Assembly (NCBI GenBank): GCA_003331885.1
Contig: QOPZ01000004.1
Span: 1 to 40,924, forward strand
Reading direction: 5' to 3'
DNA length: 40,924 nucleotides
DNA from: Cryomorphaceae bacterium
GTDB taxonomy: Bacteria > Bacteroidota > Bacteroidia > Flavobacteriales > Flavobacteriaceae
Shown here: piece after piece, positions 38,904-40,924 of the stretch
Layout: each line of letters opens with the position of its first letter
Numbering within the stretch: position 1 is the stretch's first letter
Translations under genes and position numbers: made by a program
The notes under the pieces: model-generated
The model's input: only the letters and a program-made list of their open reading frames with translations
Databases searched by the model: none
Told to the model about the DNA's origin: nothing

Positions 38904-40522
38904 TGAATAAAGTAAAACAATATAAAGCCGAAAATGAGCCAGTTTTAGGTTATAAAGCAGGCTCAAAAGAAAGAAATAATGTTGAAAAAACATACAATGA
39001 TATGTTTAATTCAAAAGTTGATGTCCCATTATACATAGGTGGAGAAGAAATACTTACTGAAAAAAGAAAAAATATACTACCTCCACACGATCATATAAAT
39101 ATTGTTGGAACTTATTCTCAAGCAGATGAAAATCATGTTCAAGATGCTATTGAAAATTTAATTGAAAATAAAGAATCTTGGTCAAATACACCCTGGGAAA
39201 AGAGATGTGAAATATTTTTGAAAGCTGCTGATTTATTGTCAAATGAATATCGTGCAAAAATTACTGCTGGAACTATGATTGGTCAATCAAAAAATATTTT
39301 TCAAGCTGAAATTGATGCTGCATGCGAGTTTATTGATTTTTTAAGATTTAATGTTTCTTATTTAACTGAAATTTATAATGAGCAGCCAATTGATGGACCT
39401 GGAAAATCTAACCAGCTAGAATATCGACCCTTAGAAGGATTTGTTTATGCTGTAACACCATTTAATTTTACTGCTATTGGTGGAAATTTATGTGCTAGTG
39501 CTGCTTTAATGGGTAATGTAGTACTATGGAAGCCTAGTGATAATCAAATTTATACAGCAAAAATCACAATGGATATTTTTAAGGAAGCTGGTCTGCCAGA
39601 AGGAGTTATAAATCTAGTTTCAGGTGATCCAGAAATGATAAGTGAAACAGCTCTTAAACATTCTGAATTTTCAGGACTACATTTTACGGGATCAACTTCA
39701 GTATTTAGAGATTTGTGGAAGAAAATTGGCAATAATATTTCTTTATATAGAGATTACCCAAGAATTGTAGGAGAAACAGGTGGAAAAGATTTTATCTTTT
39801 GTCACCCAACAGCAAATATTGATGCAACTTCGACAGCCATCATAAGGGGAGCTTTTGAATTTCAAGGTCAAAAATGTTCAGCTGCATCAAGAATATATAT
39901 ACCAGAATCTATTTCTAAAAAATTAATTGATAAAGTAATTGATCAAACAAAAACTATCAAAATGGGTTCCCCAATTGACTTTAATAATTTTATGACAGCT
40001 GTAATTCATGAAAATGCTTTTGATAGAATTTCCAATTATATTGATTTTGCAAAATCAAGTGATGATTGTGAAATATTACATGGTGGCAACTATGATAAAT
40101 CTGTTGGATATTTTGTTGAACCAACTATTTTACTTACTAAAAATCATCAATTTAAAACAATGCAAGAAGAAATTTTTGGACCTGTTGTTACTATGTTTAT
40201 ATATAAAGATGAAGAATGGCTAGAAATGCTTGATATTGTTGATAAAACATCAGATTATGCTTTAACTGGAGCTTTTATATCTGAAAATGAAGACAGCATT
40301 GATATTGCATTAAATAAATTAAGATATAGCGCTGGAAACTTTTATATAAATGATAAACCATCTGGAGCTGTTGTTGGTCAACAACCCTTTGGTGGCTGTA
40401 GAGCATCAGGCACTGATGATAAAGCTGGTTCAAAACTAAATCTATTAAGATGGGTAAGCCCAAGACTAGTCAGCAGGACTCATAATCCGCCGACTAAATA
40501 TCCATATGATTATATGGATTAG
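38903..40522 (+). CDS. pruA: L-glutamate gamma-semialdehyde dehydrogenase (1-pyrroline-5-carboxylate dehydrogenase)
   Basis: TPFNFTAIGGNLCASAALMGNVVLWKPS, FTGSTSVFRDLW, GETGGKDFIFCHPTAN, FEFQGQKCSAASR, QPFGGCRASGTDDKAGS. Confidence 0.96.
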   Translation: MNKVKQYKAENEPVLGYKAGSKERNNVEKTYNDMFNSKVDVPLYIGGEEILTEKRKNILPPHDHINIVGTYSQADENHVQDAIENLIENKESWSNTPWEKRCEIFLKAADLLSNEYRAKITAGTMIGQSKNIFQAEIDAACEFIDFLRFNVSYLTEIYNEQPIDGPGKSNQLEYRPLEGFVYAVTPFNFTAIGGNLCASAALMGNVVLWKPSDNQIYTAKITMDIFKEAGLPEGVINLVSGDPEMISETALKHSEFSGLHFTGSTSVFRDLWKKIGNNISLYRDYPRIVGETGGKDFIFCHPTANIDATSTAIIRGAFEFQGQKCSAASRIYIPESISKKLIDKVIDQTKTIKMGSPIDFNNFMTAVIHENAFDRISNYIDFAKSSDDCEILHGGNYDKSVGYFVEPTILLTKNHQFKTMQEEIFGPVVTMFIYKDEEWLEMLDIVDKTSDYALTGAFISENEDSIDIALNKLRYSAGNFYINDKPSGAVVGQQPFGGCRASGTDDKAGSKLNLLRWVSPRLVSRTHNPPTKYPYDYMD

Positions 40523-40924
40523 GTATATATAATATCTTTTTAGTATCAAAAAATGTTTCAGAATAAGTTTTACTTAAGTCAATCAATTCATATTTTTTAA
40601 TGGTATTTAATTCTTCTTTTAAATCTCCTCCTTTAAGGGATATTATTCCATTTTTTATTTTATTATTATTTTGAGTTTTAAACTTGTTCTTGCAAATCTT
40701 AACAATATTTGCAGTTGAGCTTACTGCCCTATTTACAATAAAATCATATTTACCTTTTAGTTCATTTGCATCTAGTTTTTCAGCTTTAACATTTAAAAGA
40801 CCTAATTCTTTAATTATTTGTTTAATTACATAAATTTTCTTTTCCTTTCTATCAACTAAATGAAAAAAAGATTTTGGAAATAGTATGGCAAGAGGAATTC
40901 CAGGCAACCCACCGCCGGTTCCAA
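40494..40924 (-). CDS. rsmG: 16S rRNA (guanine-N7) methyltransferase RsmG, 5' end truncated by window edge
   Basis: Minus strand reads GTGGGLPGIPLAILFPKSFFHLVDRKEKKIYVIKQIIKELGLLNVKAEKLDANELKGKYDFIVNRAVSS. Confidence 0.9.
   Translation of the reverse strand, partial: GTGGGLPGIPLAILFPKSFFHLVDRKEKKIYVIKQIIKELGLLNVKAEKLDANELKGKYDFIVNRAVSSTANIVKICKNKFKTQNNNKIKNGIISLKGGDLKEELNTIKKYELIDLSKTYSETFFDTKKILYIPNPYNHMDI

Noticed and set aside
40494-40924. rsmG as an oriC marker
   Set aside because: RsmG lies next to pruA here, with no mnmG/parAB or DnaA-box cluster visible.
1-40924. CRISPR arrays, IS elements, prophage, toxin-antitoxin or defence islands
   Set aside because: No spaced direct repeats, transposase/integrase ORFs or recognised defence domains were seen in the sequence or ORF track.

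Overview
This is a low-GC, gene-dense chromosomal segment that looks like a marine member of the Flavobacteriia (Bacteroidota). The assignment rests on the nqrABCDEF+apbE, DUF5103/T9SS-plug–apaG–pruA and DUF6702–M1 peptidase–TatA neighbourhoods, Bacteroidota-type TAnnTTTG promoter motifs, and the absence of obvious Shine-Dalgarno sites. Most content is housekeeping or envelope-related: a murF tail, amidase, YceI, M20 peptidase, YjbQ, a complete RND tripartite efflux operon, a MoxR-AAA/VWA pair, YkuK, an LpxH-like phosphoesterase plus glycosyltransferase, two tRNAs (Val-GAC, Gly-TCC), a sulfatase, flavin reductase, O-methyltransferase, TatA, M1 peptidase, two carboxypeptidase-like regulatory domain paralogs, a DUF1080 hydrolase, gpmI, map, Na+-NQR with ApbE, T9SS plug protein, an ApaG-like protein, pruA and a partial rsmG. 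I see no CRISPR, transposon, prophage or clear defence system. The best second-look items are: a hydrophobic 21-aa micro-ORF (absent from the ORF track) joined by an ATGA overlap to the VWA gene; a strongly diverged ApaG; a tRNA-Gly lying 18 nt upstream of a hydrolase CDS on the same strand; twin 13-bp palindromes 3' of tRNA-Val that may be an att remnant; a K/D polyampholyte lipoprotein; and near-zero or overlapping convergent gene ends. Nothing here is convincingly a new multi-gene system. All family calls are from reading motifs and recalled homologs; no searches were run.
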